A stretch of 64,000 nucleotides of DNA from JBNKHG01 sp050290225 (lineage in GTDB: Bacteria; Pseudomonadota; Gammaproteobacteria; Pseudomonadales; Cellvibrionaceae). A program made the translations under genes and the position numbers. Below are positions 16,186 through 24,635 of this stretch, piece after piece (within the stretch, counting starts at the first letter, position 1; every line of letters begins with the position of its first letter). Where the stretch lies: the NCBI GenBank assembly GCA_050290225.1, contig JBNKHG010000093.1:1-64000 (forward strand). The letters are read 5' to 3'. The notes below the pieces were generated by a model. The model had not been told where the DNA came from, ran no database searches, and saw nothing but the letters and a program-made list of their open reading frames with translations.

Positions 16186-18300
16186 TTACTCCACGTAGCG
16201 GGCAACGCGAAAACCCAGATCGTTGCGTCCCTCGACACCATAATCGCGAAACGACAGGCGCAGTTCGGTAACCGAGCCGTGTGCCCAACTGGACCCGCGA
16301 ATCACATGGTGATCACCTTTGGAAGGGCCCAGGGGGTCGGTCTGGCGCCCGCTTGAGATGCCGGTTTGGACACCGTAAAAATCGTTGATCCACTCGGCGA
16401 CGTTCCCACCCAGGTCGTAAATGCCTTTGGCATTGGCGGGAAAACTGCCGGTTGGTGCGGTAACGGCGTAGCTGTCATTGTAGTTAACCTGGATGCTGCC
16501 AAGCAGGGCGGCGGCGGAGCGATCACCGTAGTTGCCGGAATTCGCCGCCGGGGGTAAATTGCGGCCCCAGGAGTATTTCAACATGCGGTTTTTGACCGAG
16601 GCGGATTGGTCAAAGCGCGCGGCCCACGCCCATTCGGCTTCGGTGGGCAGGCGGTAGCCGTTGGACTGCGGATTGAAACCGTTAATCTTGCCATCGGTAA
16701 CCTGGTAAAAGGGCGTTAACTTTTCCTGCTCCGACAGCCAGTTGCAGTAGCGGGCGGCCTGCTGCCAGGTGATATTCACCACCGGATGGTCGTCGCCATT
16801 GAGGCTGTTACCCTTCACGTGTCCGGATGAGTGGAATTTTTCAAATTGCCGGAATTCGCCGTTGGTCACTTCTTTTGTGCCCAGGTAAAAGGCCCGCGTC
16901 AATTCCACTTTACGCAGCGATTCGTTGGATCGCCGACCCTGTTCGCGGCGGGAGCTACCCATTGTAAATTGTTGCTTGACTTTAAACAGTTTTAGTTGCG
17001 GGCCATTGGTTCCTGCGGTGATCAGGGGTTTGATATTTTCCCACTTGGCCTGCTCCAGGGTTTTCAGTTTCACGGTTACCACCTGGGCAAAACCGGGGCG
17101 GGGCAGGATAGCGGTGGTGTAATCCACATAGCCATCTTTCTTTACCCGCAGCTGGTGTTGTCGGGCGGGAAGGGACAGTTTTTGATTGACGCGTCCCATC
17201 AGGGTGCCGTCGATATAGAGCAGGGCGTCCTGGTGATTACTGCGAATATTGATATCGCCGAGTTGCACGTTGAGCGCAACGGCGAGAGCCAACTCTTCGC
17301 CGGAGTTGACTGCAAATCGCTTGTTGGCGGGCTGGAAGCCGTCCTTGAACAGAGTAACCTGGTAATCCTGGCCCGGCGCCAGGGCCAGTTCCAGGGGCGT
17401 GGCGCCCCGGTATTTGCCGTTCAGGGTGACGCTGGCACCAGAGGGTTTGGAGGTGAGCATCACCAGCCCGTCGGCTTTCTCCAGGCGGATGGGTGGTAAT
17501 TGCAGGTCCTCGCCGGCGGTAATTTCCAGAGTCTGTTGCCAGGCTTTGTAACCGGGCAGCTTCAACATCAGCTGGCGTTCGCCCTCGATGATTTCCGCAC
17601 TGAGCGGGGTCTGGCCGAAGAATTCGCCGTCCACCAGTAACTCGGCGCCCGCGGGCTCGGTGGTGAAGCGAAGAGTCGCCCAGGCGGGCGTGAGGCTGAC
17701 CTGTAACTGCTGGTGCTTGTCCATACCTTCGATGGTGATGTTCTGCTCGTGTGGACGGTAACGCTCGGTTTCCACCCGGAGCTGGTGTTGCCCGGCGGCG
17801 ATTCCGTCGATCACCGCGCCCCCCATACCCCGTTTTTCTCCATCAATCCAGATATCTGCGCTGGATGCGGGAGTGGTGTCTACAGTCAGGTGGCCCGGTA
17901 GTTTTTGCAGGGTTAATTTCAGGGTTTGATTTTGCGCCTCTGTGACAGTGAAGGTTTGTTGCAGTTGGTAGTATCCCGGCGCTTCGGCTTTCACCTGGTA
18001 GTCACCGCGCAGGACGAGGTAGTGATCGGCGAGTTTGAACATCAGGCCACCAGCGATGTTCACCTTGGCGTTAGCGGGGGCGGTTTCGACGATCAGGGCT
18101 TTAGCCGCAAACAGAAACCAGACGACCAGGGCGCTGACCAATAACAGGCCGCCGATGGCCATTGAGACCGGGCGAATCTGTAGCCGCTTTTTCTGCACCT
18201 GCCCCGTAGCGGGGGTAAAGGCCGCGGGTTGAATTGCCTCGCCCTGCGCTGGCGCGGCGCCTTTGTTCGATGGCAGGTCCCGCAGGTTGTCCATATTCAT
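16186..18300 (-). CDS. PEGA-repeat protein with formylglycine-enzyme-like domain
   Basis: This 704-residue protein has a cytoplasmic N-terminus (about residues 1-45), one membrane helix (46-66) and a long periplasmic part. Residues 70-420 form about five PEGA-type repeats, each with a P-x-G-A/A-x-V-x-[IVL]-x-G pattern such as TKPSGASVTLNG. Residues 440-704 look like a SUMF1/FGE-sulfatase domain (FTMGSSRREQG, RLPTEAEWAWAARF, GGNVAEWINDFYG, RGSSWAHG). The cysteines that FGE enzymes need in the segment after RGGSW are absent, so it is probably a binding scaffold, not an oxidase. Start at 18300; a TPR protein gene lies 63 bases upstream. Confidence 0.85.
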   Translation of the reverse strand: MNMDNLRDLPSNKGAAPAQGEAIQPAAFTPATGQVQKKRLQIRPVSMAIGGLLLVSALVVWFLFAAKALIVETAPANAKVNIAGGLMFKLADHYLVLRGDYQVKAEAPGYYQLQQTFTVTEAQNQTLKLTLQKLPGHLTVDTTPASSADIWIDGEKRGMGGAVIDGIAAGQHQLRVETERYRPHEQNITIEGMDKHQQLQVSLTPAWATLRFTTEPAGAELLVDGEFFGQTPLSAEIIEGERQLMLKLPGYKAWQQTLEITAGEDLQLPPIRLEKADGLVMLTSKPSGASVTLNGKYRGATPLELALAPGQDYQVTLFKDGFQPANKRFAVNSGEELALAVALNVQLGDINIRSNHQDALLYIDGTLMGRVNQKLSLPARQHQLRVKKDGYVDYTTAILPRPGFAQVVTVKLKTLEQAKWENIKPLITAGTNGPQLKLFKVKQQFTMGSSRREQGRRSNESLRKVELTRAFYLGTKEVTNGEFRQFEKFHSSGHVKGNSLNGDDHPVVNITWQQAARYCNWLSEQEKLTPFYQVTDGKINGFNPQSNGYRLPTEAEWAWAARFDQSASVKNRMLKYSWGRNLPPAANSGNYGDRSAAALLGSIQVNYNDSYAVTAPTGSFPANAKGIYDLGGNVAEWINDFYGVQTGISSGRQTDPLGPSKGDHHVIRGSSWAHGSVTELRLSFRDYGVEGRNDLGFRVARYVE

Positions 18301-18363
18301 TCGTTACTTGCTCTGGTATTTCTGGATATAGAGTCGTCTCTAGTGCTCACCGTTTTCTTACGC

Positions 18364-19830
18364 TTAACCCTCTCCGGAAATCGGTTCCACACATTGGATC
18401 ACAATGGCCTGTTTCGAGCCTTCTGCCGAGACTGTAAATTCCCGGCGCACATCGCGGTAACCGTTACGGGTACCGACAGCGGTATAACGGCCCGGCTTCA
18501 GGGTCATCTCGCGGGAGGCAAACTGACCCAAGTGACCGATTTTGTAGAGAGTGACGTCGGTGACATTGTCCGATTGCAGTTGCACGGTGACCGGGGTGAT
18601 CGCCAGTTGCAACTGCCTGGCCAGTTCACGCTGCTGTTGCTTCAAGCGCGGGCCTGGGCTCTGCAGCTCCCGGGCATCGGCGTAGAGGTGTTGGGCTTCC
18701 CGGTAGACGGCATCGGATGTCAACCGTTGGGGATCTTCCAGAATGGTGACGATCTTGCGGTCAAAATCGGCCCTGGCCTGGGTGCGAATATGACCAATAC
18801 GCGCCTGAACCAGGCTGTTGTCCAGTGCCAGGGCCTGCTTATAGGTGTCAGCCGCCTGCTGCCAGGCCTCCCCGGATTCGTGCTCCTGGGCTTGTGTCAA
18901 CAATTGTTGAATTCGGGACTGGGTTTGCTGGTTGCGGGTCTGGGCCAGGGCGGTTGCCACTTCGTTGGCCTTGGGTTTTAGCGCCTGGGCGCGTTTGAAC
19001 GCCTTGCGAGCCTTGTCGAAAGCGCCGGTGTTGAGGGCGCTATAGCCCGCCGACATGGCTTCAGTAAAATCGCGTTCCAGAATGGCCTGCCTGATCTCTG
19101 TCAGTTTGGCCTGCACAGATGGGGAGGTGGCATCCAACGCCTGGGCCTGTTTGTATTGGGCCTGTGCCTCCTCAAAAAAACCGCTCTGCTGTAAAAGCTC
19201 GCCCTTTTTCAATAGGGCTAATACCTCTTCCAGTACCTGGGCCCGGGCCCGGCCCTGAAGGGCATCGGTATTTTTGGGATCTATGGCCAGGGCCAGATCG
19301 AAAGCGGCCTGCGCCTGCTTGGCATCACCGGTGTCAATGGCCTCGGCGCCCTTTTGCAGGTTGTGGCTCAACACTTTTTGCGATTCCTCCAACAGCGTCT
19401 GGAACTGTTCCAGCGCGCTGTGGTATTGGTCTTTAGCCCGGGTAAATTCCCGCAGGCGATAATCTGTGTCGGCAGCGGCTGCTGTTTCCAAGGCTTGGTT
19501 ATAGGCTTCGCCCGCCCAGCGAGTTACCGATTTCTCCTCCAGTTGCTTTTGCAGTTCCAGCATGGGGGAGAGAATATCCTGGGCTTCTCGACGCTCCTTG
19601 GCCAGTTGCGCATCGCGCCAGGGGGATTCCAGTTTGCTTGCGGGTTTGGCTGGTTGCACGGTTTCGGTGATCGCCACCTTTTCCACCGGCTTGATCAGGT
19701 TGGGAAGCACAAAAATCACGCCCAGAAGAATAATCAGGAGGGCGGCCAGGCCCAGCAGCTGGACGCGATAGGTTTTGCTCCAGTGGGGTTTCGCCTCGGT
19801 TGCGTGGATGTCGGGTAAGCCCTTTTCCAT
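18364..19830 (-). CDS. membrane-anchored TPR protein with PEGA-like tail
   Basis: A 488-residue protein with one membrane helix near residues 27-46 (LLGLAALLIILLGVIFVLP). It has long helical repeats from about residue 80 to 400, including TPR units (NTGAFDKARKAFKRAQAL, GDAKQAQAAFDLALAIDP). The last 80 residues form a PEGA-like beta domain (LKPGRYTAVGTRNGYRDVR). The layout is that of a bitopic protein with most of its mass in the periplasm, so it probably serves as scaffold for the neighbouring PEGA and lipoprotein gene products. Confidence 0.82.
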   Translation of the reverse strand: MEKGLPDIHATEAKPHWSKTYRVQLLGLAALLIILLGVIFVLPNLIKPVEKVAITETVQPAKPASKLESPWRDAQLAKERREAQDILSPMLELQKQLEEKSVTRWAGEAYNQALETAAAADTDYRLREFTRAKDQYHSALEQFQTLLEESQKVLSHNLQKGAEAIDTGDAKQAQAAFDLALAIDPKNTDALQGRARAQVLEEVLALLKKGELLQQSGFFEEAQAQYKQAQALDATSPSVQAKLTEIRQAILERDFTEAMSAGYSALNTGAFDKARKAFKRAQALKPKANEVATALAQTRNQQTQSRIQQLLTQAQEHESGEAWQQAADTYKQALALDNSLVQARIGHIRTQARADFDRKIVTILEDPQRLTSDAVYREAQHLYADARELQSPGPRLKQQQRELARQLQLAITPVTVQLQSDNVTDVTLYKIGHLGQFASREMTLKPGRYTAVGTRNGYRDVRREFTVSAEGSKQAIVIQCVEPISGEG

Positions 19831-20272
19831 GATGGCCAGTTTGAGTCCTCGTTAATGTTTCCTGATGGTAATTGGCGAATTTGCGTAGCTTTTTCTTAAA
19901 CCTCGATGGCTTATGAAACGTCGATGGTTTTAAACTTCAACGTAATCGGGCTCCGCAGAGCCCTATAAAGCTTCAAATTCGCCTGGCGATCAAGTTGTTA
20001 CCGGGTGCCGGTCACCCGGTATCTTACTCTTAATTGTCAATATTTTTATTATATTGCGGTTGTTGCTGTCACAGCTTCTCCCTGTTCGTCGATTTTGGGA
20101 TTGGATGAACAGCACCCCTTGTTACAAGCTGCTGTGTCTATTAATTCGGCGCCGTATTGCCTCTCTATCTGTTGGGGCGCTCTGCCTCTCTTTGGGACTC
20201 TCCGACTCTCTGTGCTCTGGCTCTCTGTTTAGATTCTCTGCGCTTTGGGTTTAGGCTCGCTGCGCTTGGGGC
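19831..20272. other. 442-base gap with hairpins and G+T-rich repeats
   Basis: No gene is supported here. It holds a stem GGGCTC/GAGCCC (19948-19963), a stem CCGGGTG/CACCCGG (20001-20019), and short imperfect repeats of CTCTCTG and CGCTGCGCTTGGGG words near 20150-20290. The last repeats run into the 3' end of the upstream lipoprotein gene. The gap probably separates two transcripts of the cluster. Confidence 0.5.
20001..20019. terminator. candidate hairpin terminator
   Basis: CCGGGTG (20001-20007) and CACCCGG (20013-20019) form a seven-base-pair stem with a five-base loop. It lies about 250 bases after the 20273-21478 gene. No T-run follows on the minus strand, so the role is uncertain. Confidence 0.35.
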
Positions 20273-21478
20273 TTAGGGGCGCTGCGCTTGGGGCCCCGCC
20301 GCTGAACCGGTTTCCAATTCGTAGAGTTCTCGCAGGATGTCCCGCCACTGGTTGTACTGGTTTTCCACGGTTCCTTCAAGGGTAATGGTTCTGTCTTCCA
20401 ACTCGATCACCTGTGGTTCTATTTGGGCTTCCATTGAATCGCCCAATTCCTGCAAGGCCTCCACGTGCATCTTTGATTCTGCGCTCTTGTCGAAGCCGCT
20501 CTTTACCATATAGCCACCGGCAGCCACAGCCACCTGGCCGGCGGTGCTGGCGGAACCACTGTCGGAACCGGCAGCGGCGATACCGCCTAGAATGGCAGCG
20601 ACGCCCATAATCTTGCGGTTGCGGGCTTCACGTTGCATATGTTTGAGGGCGATGACTTCCTCATAGCTCTGTGCGCGCCACTGCTGATAGTGATCTTCCA
20701 TTTCCTTGACAAAGCCGCCGTAGTAATCCTGCAGGGTATCGACGAATAAATAATCCCGTTCACGTATCTGGCGAATACGATCCAGCATGGGATCTCCCTC
20801 GGCGGGCAAACGCTGGATTTTGTAATGCCCCTTTCGATCCTGGGTCAGGTGGCCATCAAAAGTCTGTGGGGAGAAGGATTCCGCGAATTTGAGTTCCGCC
20901 ACGGTGCGAATTCTCACTATCGATTTGTCCTTGAGGTTGTCGCGACGGTAGTTGAGCATATCGTTGGCAATACGGTTGTATATGCTCTGGAAGGGATCGC
21001 GGGGGACATTCTTTTTCGGGTCGTAAGCGTAGCGGCTGGCCATCTCCTTGTAATCCCGGGTAAACCATTCGCGGCCGGTGGCGTCACTGACTTTAATGCG
21101 TAACTCCAGGGTCTCGCCGTCGGAACCCAGGATTTCGCCCTCCACATAGACGTCGGGAGCGCTCTGGTCATTGGGGACTACCCGCACCGCCCCCCAGGCG
21201 GCACTGGTTTGCAGGGTTTCCATTAACAGGTAGGGCATAAAACGGGATTCGGCTTTGCGAATCTCGGGGAAAATGATGGTGTCCTCGTCATCGGCGGCTT
21301 TGTCCAGGCCGGGGTCAAACTGGCGAATACTCACGTCCATCAGCAGATGTTCCGGAATCTCATTGGTTTCCTGGATTACCGGCGTGAGGGCGGTGGTTTT
21401 TACCGTCTGGCTGGAGCAGGCCGCCAGGCCGAGAACAAACAGGAGCAGAAAGGCCTGCTGAAAAAGGTGCTTTGTCAT
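20273..21478 (-). CDS. hypothetical lipoprotein, envelope cluster
   Basis: A 401-residue protein with a lipoprotein signal (lipobox GLAAC). The first half (about residues 25-160) resembles outer-membrane auxiliary lipoproteins of the PqiC/LptE kind: it has a strand-rich section with APDVYVEGEILG. The second half is helical, and a Gly/Ala/Ser segment (VAAILGGIAAAGSDSG) may insert in a membrane. I cannot assign a family. ATGs at 21502 and 21478 are both in frame and neither has a strong ribosome site. The C-terminus runs into a repeat (CGCTGCGCTTGGGG) that continues past the stop, so the end may have been altered by repeat slippage. Confidence 0.78.
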   Translation of the reverse strand: MTKHLFQQAFLLLFVLGLAACSSQTVKTTALTPVIQETNEIPEHLLMDVSIRQFDPGLDKAADDEDTIIFPEIRKAESRFMPYLLMETLQTSAAWGAVRVVPNDQSAPDVYVEGEILGSDGETLELRIKVSDATGREWFTRDYKEMASRYAYDPKKNVPRDPFQSIYNRIANDMLNYRRDNLKDKSIVRIRTVAELKFAESFSPQTFDGHLTQDRKGHYKIQRLPAEGDPMLDRIRQIRERDYLFVDTLQDYYGGFVKEMEDHYQQWRAQSYEEVIALKHMQREARNRKIMGVAAILGGIAAAGSDSGSASTAGQVAVAAGGYMVKSGFDKSAESKMHVEALQELGDSMEAQIEPQVIELEDRTITLEGTVENQYNQWRDILRELYELETGSAAGPQAQRP

Positions 21479-21534
21479 TGGTGTTGGGTCTTGGGTCATC
21501 TTCATTATTGCCAATACCTGAATCGAGTTTAGTC

Positions 21535-21567
21535 GCGGGCTCTTCCTCGTAGTCCGACGAGCCCCGC
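21535..21567 (-). terminator. hairpin between lipoprotein genes
   Basis: GCGGGCTC (21535-21542) pairs with GAGCCCCGC (21559-21567) with one bulge. It sits eight bases after the stop of the serine-rich lipoprotein gene. A short T-run is missing, so it may be a pause or stabilising hairpin. Confidence 0.4.
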
Positions 21568-21574
21568 TTAAATT

Positions 21575-22696
21575 TTAGTTGCTCTTACTCTGATTTTTAT
21601 ATTTTCGATACTCTTCCCACAGTTTTTCCCGCAATTCCGGGTCGGTTTCCCGCATGGCCGCTTCGCGGATCTGGCGCGCTACCACATCATCGTCATTGCC
21701 ATCGGGTATATCGGCCGGGGGCGCCGATTGGCCTTTGTGCTGATAATCGCCTTTGCGGCCCGACCCTGGCTCCGCCGGGCGGTTGCCACCACCAGAGGCT
21801 TCGCTTTCATAGGGGCTGGAGGACACTCCTCCGCCCGCTGGCTGTTCGTCACCCAGGTCTTCATCGTAGGGTTTACCGCCTCCGGCATCAGCAGTTTCCA
21901 ATTCCTCTTCACTGCCACGCTCGTTATTGCGGTTGAGAATATAATCCCGCTCGCGCAGGATCATTCCGTCGTAGGTGCTCATGGATTCGTCTAATTCACC
22001 CTCCAGGGTTGCCTGGCGCTCTTCGTCCGACATGGCCGGTTCATTGGGAGGGGCGGACGCGCTACTGCTGCCAGGACTGCCCCCCTCGGCACTGCTGGCG
22101 GAACTGTTCTCCTCCGCACTGCTGGCGGAGGCTGCACTGCTGGGATCTTCCTCGGAGAAATCCACGTCATCACTTTCGGGTCCGGCTTCGGCGGTGTCAT
22201 TGGCGTCGCTTTCGGACGCTTCATTGCCCGGTGCCTGGTCCCCTGGATCGCTGGCATTTTCATCGCCCGGCAAGCCACCTTCGTCTTCCCAACCTTCACT
22301 GCCGCTGCTGCCACTGGGCTCGAAACCCTCCTCACCCGAGCGTGAATCGCGACTGGACTCATTGCCGTCGCTACTGTTGCTATCGCCTCGCTCGCGACCC
22401 GAAGAGGGTATTGACGGCATACCCGATGAACTGGTCGGTGAGGGCATGCCGGCCGAGGGCATCGACGGTCCTCCGCTAGAGGGCATGGATGAGGAACTGG
22501 AGGAGCGCGATGAGCTGGATGAGCTGGATGAACTCGAGGACGAACTGCTGCTGGAGGAGCTGCTGCTGGAAGAGCTACTCGACGAAGAAGGGCTTGAAGG
22601 TTGCGACGTCGACTGCTGGGTTTTACAACCTTGCAAAGTAAGGAGTGAGGTGGCGAGCAGCGCTGCCACGGGCACCGCGATCAGTCTGTTCATCAT
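21575..22696 (-). CDS. serine-rich lipoprotein with 27-Ser tract
   Basis: A 373-residue protein with a lipobox (LTLQGC, cysteine near residue 24) followed by an uninterrupted run of 27 serines, then an Arg and six more. The run uses all six serine codons, so it is kept at the protein level and is not a simple DNA repeat. The rest is acidic and low in complexity, apart from helical segments near residues 240-270 (SMSTYDGMILRERDYILN) and the C-terminal 35 residues. Poly-serine linkers are known from Saccharophagus and relatives. AAGGGT lies before the ATG at 22696. It may act as a flexible tether from the outer membrane. Confidence 0.8.
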   Translation of the reverse strand: MMNRLIAVPVAALLATSLLTLQGCKTQQSTSQPSSPSSSSSSSSSSSSSSSSSSSSSSSSSSSRSSSSSSMPSSGGPSMPSAGMPSPTSSSGMPSIPSSGRERGDSNSSDGNESSRDSRSGEEGFEPSGSSGSEGWEDEGGLPGDENASDPGDQAPGNEASESDANDTAEAGPESDDVDFSEEDPSSAASASSAEENSSASSAEGGSPGSSSASAPPNEPAMSDEERQATLEGELDESMSTYDGMILRERDYILNRNNERGSEEELETADAGGGKPYDEDLGDEQPAGGGVSSSPYESEASGGGNRPAEPGSGRKGDYQHKGQSAPPADIPDGNDDDVVARQIREAAMRETDPELREKLWEEYRKYKNQSKSN

Positions 22697-22854
22697 AACC
22701 CTTCTATGTAGGCCAAGTTCTCGAACTCCCTGATTAGACCACACAAAGGGCGCTTGGTTGCGCGTTGGGAGACCCGAGTCAGGACATTGTCTTTAGTTGA
22801 ATTAATTATAACTAAAGATTTGATAGTTGTGATTCGAGCGCTGAAATTAGCGCC

Positions 22855-24195
22855 TTAATTCTCATGGGGGAACAGGTAGCGGTGTACCAGATTCTCCGTC
22901 AGCGCCGGAGCGCCGTTTTCGAAGCGGGGGCGGAATTTTGCCACCTTGAGCGATTTGCGCACTCGTGAGCGAATACGAACCTTGTCGGGGGGGTTGGATT
23001 CCAGTATTTCGATATTGCGGGCCCGCCCGTAGGGGGTCACGTTAAAACGCACCAGCACGTAGGAGGGGTCTTCCTCATGGTTGGGTAGCTGGGTGTCTAT
23101 CAAAGGCAGGTCAGGCAGAGCGATAGGCTTGCCAAACAGGCGTTTGATCTCTTTTTCGCTGGCATTTTGTGCGATCAGGGTGTCATAGGCTTCCTGATAA
23201 ATGTTCAGTGCTGAGTGCCACTTATTGAACAACAAATACCAGTCTCCCAGTTCCACCTTCGCCTTGACGGTCGCCGCAGGCGGCGATTCGGGATTATTGG
23301 CATAAACGTCCACCATGCGGGTGATGGCTTTCTTGCCGCTGCTGTAACTGTTGATAATGTACTGATCCAGGCGCGCGCGCTCTTCTGCCGAGGGGCCACT
23401 GCTGGCGTTTGTGGTCATTTGAAAGCCTTTACTGCTTTTGGCTTGATAGGTGGCCAGATAATAGTTGGAGACGGTAAGGCCACGCAGGGCGTCAATCAGG
23501 CGCAAGTCATGGCTGCCGTAGTTGGTGTCGATAATATCCACCGCCAGCTTGAACAGGTTGTGGGCGTTGATCAGATGATGGAAGAGTCCGGCGCTGGCGT
23601 CCAGAGCATAGGCATTCAGGTGCCAGGAGCTGAGTTTGTCAATCACCGGTAACATCCGGGGGTCGTCATCGCCATAGTTGCGTCGGTGCAGCCAATAGAG
23701 ATATTGGTGGCGATCATTGGCATCTTCCCATTCACCGCGGGCGACATGACTTTCGATCAACCGCTCCAACATCGGTACCTGGTTAAGATTGTAGAGCCCT
23801 TCATTTATGCGGGTGACGTGAATGGCACGCTTGAAGAGGTCGATGGCTTCCTGGTGGTCGCCCTGCTCCTGCAGGTTGAGTCCCAGGCCCATCAGGTGTT
23901 GCGGTAACTGGCTGCCGTAAGCACCCTCATCGGCTTCGATTTGTTCGATGGCAGAGATGTAGTCTTCGGGAGAGTGTGTTGGATCGGCGACCGCTCGCTC
24001 TTCTGGCGAAGGTACCCGGGAGATATTGCTGTCGCCATTATTGTCCGGCGTCACCACGTAATCGGTGACGGGCGTAGGAGATGCTTGAAGAGCAGACTCC
24101 GCCCCAACAAGCCCCGAAACAAGACTAAAGGCCAATATCAAGCCTTGACGAATAGAGTAATGCACAGTTAAACCGCTTAGTCTGGTCAACAACAT
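22855..24195 (-). CDS. TPR protein with TonB C-terminal domain
   Basis: A 446-residue secreted protein. A signal peptide or anchor spans about residues 15-32. Helical repeats of TPR type follow (GDHQEAIDLFKRAIHVTR, then WHSALNIYQEAYDTL). The last 80 residues are a TonB-C-like domain (SYVLVRFNVTPYGRARNIEI, KSLKVAKFRPRF). TonB-C domains in such proteins contact partners across the periplasm, usually with an ExbB/ExbD motor, which this cluster encodes in modified form. The ATG at 24195 is chosen over an upstream TTG at 24201. No ribosome site is visible, and an inverted repeat ends directly at the start codon. It is the first gene of the minus-strand cluster. Confidence 0.82.
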   Translation of the reverse strand: MLLTRLSGLTVHYSIRQGLILAFSLVSGLVGAESALQASPTPVTDYVVTPDNNGDSNISRVPSPEERAVADPTHSPEDYISAIEQIEADEGAYGSQLPQHLMGLGLNLQEQGDHQEAIDLFKRAIHVTRINEGLYNLNQVPMLERLIESHVARGEWEDANDRHQYLYWLHRRNYGDDDPRMLPVIDKLSSWHLNAYALDASAGLFHHLINAHNLFKLAVDIIDTNYGSHDLRLIDALRGLTVSNYYLATYQAKSSKGFQMTTNASSGPSAEERARLDQYIINSYSSGKKAITRMVDVYANNPESPPAATVKAKVELGDWYLLFNKWHSALNIYQEAYDTLIAQNASEKEIKRLFGKPIALPDLPLIDTQLPNHEEDPSYVLVRFNVTPYGRARNIEILESNPPDKVRIRSRVRKSLKVAKFRPRFENGAPALTENLVHRYLFPHEN

Positions 24196-24220
24196 GCTCA
24201 AACGATTAGCTATTTGAGCG
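24196..24220 (-). promoter_or_regulatory. inverted repeat touching the start codon
   Basis: GCTCAAA (24196-24202) and TTTGAGC (24214-24220) are inverted copies with an 11-base spacer, directly before the ATG at 24195. In RNA this would place a hairpin where a ribosome site should be. It could be a translational switch or an operator. Confidence 0.4.
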
Positions 24221-24635
24221 TTCTTTTTGGATAGGGTTCCGAATATTCTTCACTCGCTTGCCTATTTTTTCGATCCCTGTCCACTCTTGCCCTGTCAATC
24301 GGTTTAATTCAAGTATAGCCAAGTATGCCAGGGGATTAAGGCTGAGCAGACTGGCCGATAAATTGCTTGTGGGGTAAAGGCCCGGTAATGTCTGGTGCGA
24401 CAGTATGATTGTTACCTCTTTCCGGCTTTGAGCGTCGCGGGTTACTTTCGGATGGTCACCCTAAACCGGATTGTGCCTATAAGCCACTAAAATAAAGGAC
24501 TGGAACAATATTACGAAAAAATATAGGTAATCACGGGTTCCCTGTCATACAGGAGACTAATCGGTGGGGGCCTTTTGCCAATTGCAACGGGACGCGCCTG
24601 TGCTTACCATGCCGCCTCACCAAAAGAGGCCGCCC
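24221..24635. other. divergent intergenic region, promoter of envelope cluster
   Basis: This A+T-rich gap of about 415 bases separates the minus-strand envelope cluster from the plus-strand AEC transporter gene. It must hold the promoters for both. I saw no GGAAC-N17-CGTC site and no coding frame. Confidence 0.45.

Noticed and set aside
21975..22733. A 252-codon plus-strand frame rich in Leu, Glu and Ser
   Set aside because: It is the antisense of the serine-rich lipoprotein gene, whose serine codons read as Leu, Glu and Asp on the other strand. It has no ribosome site and no family match.
8380..24195. Zorya-type phage defence as an explanation of the ExbB-like cluster
   Set aside because: Zorya needs a MotB-like ZorB with a peptidoglycan-binding domain and cytoplasmic helicase or nuclease genes. 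None is present. The cluster has VWA proteins, lipoproteins and PEGA proteins, so a direct assignment to Zorya is not supported.
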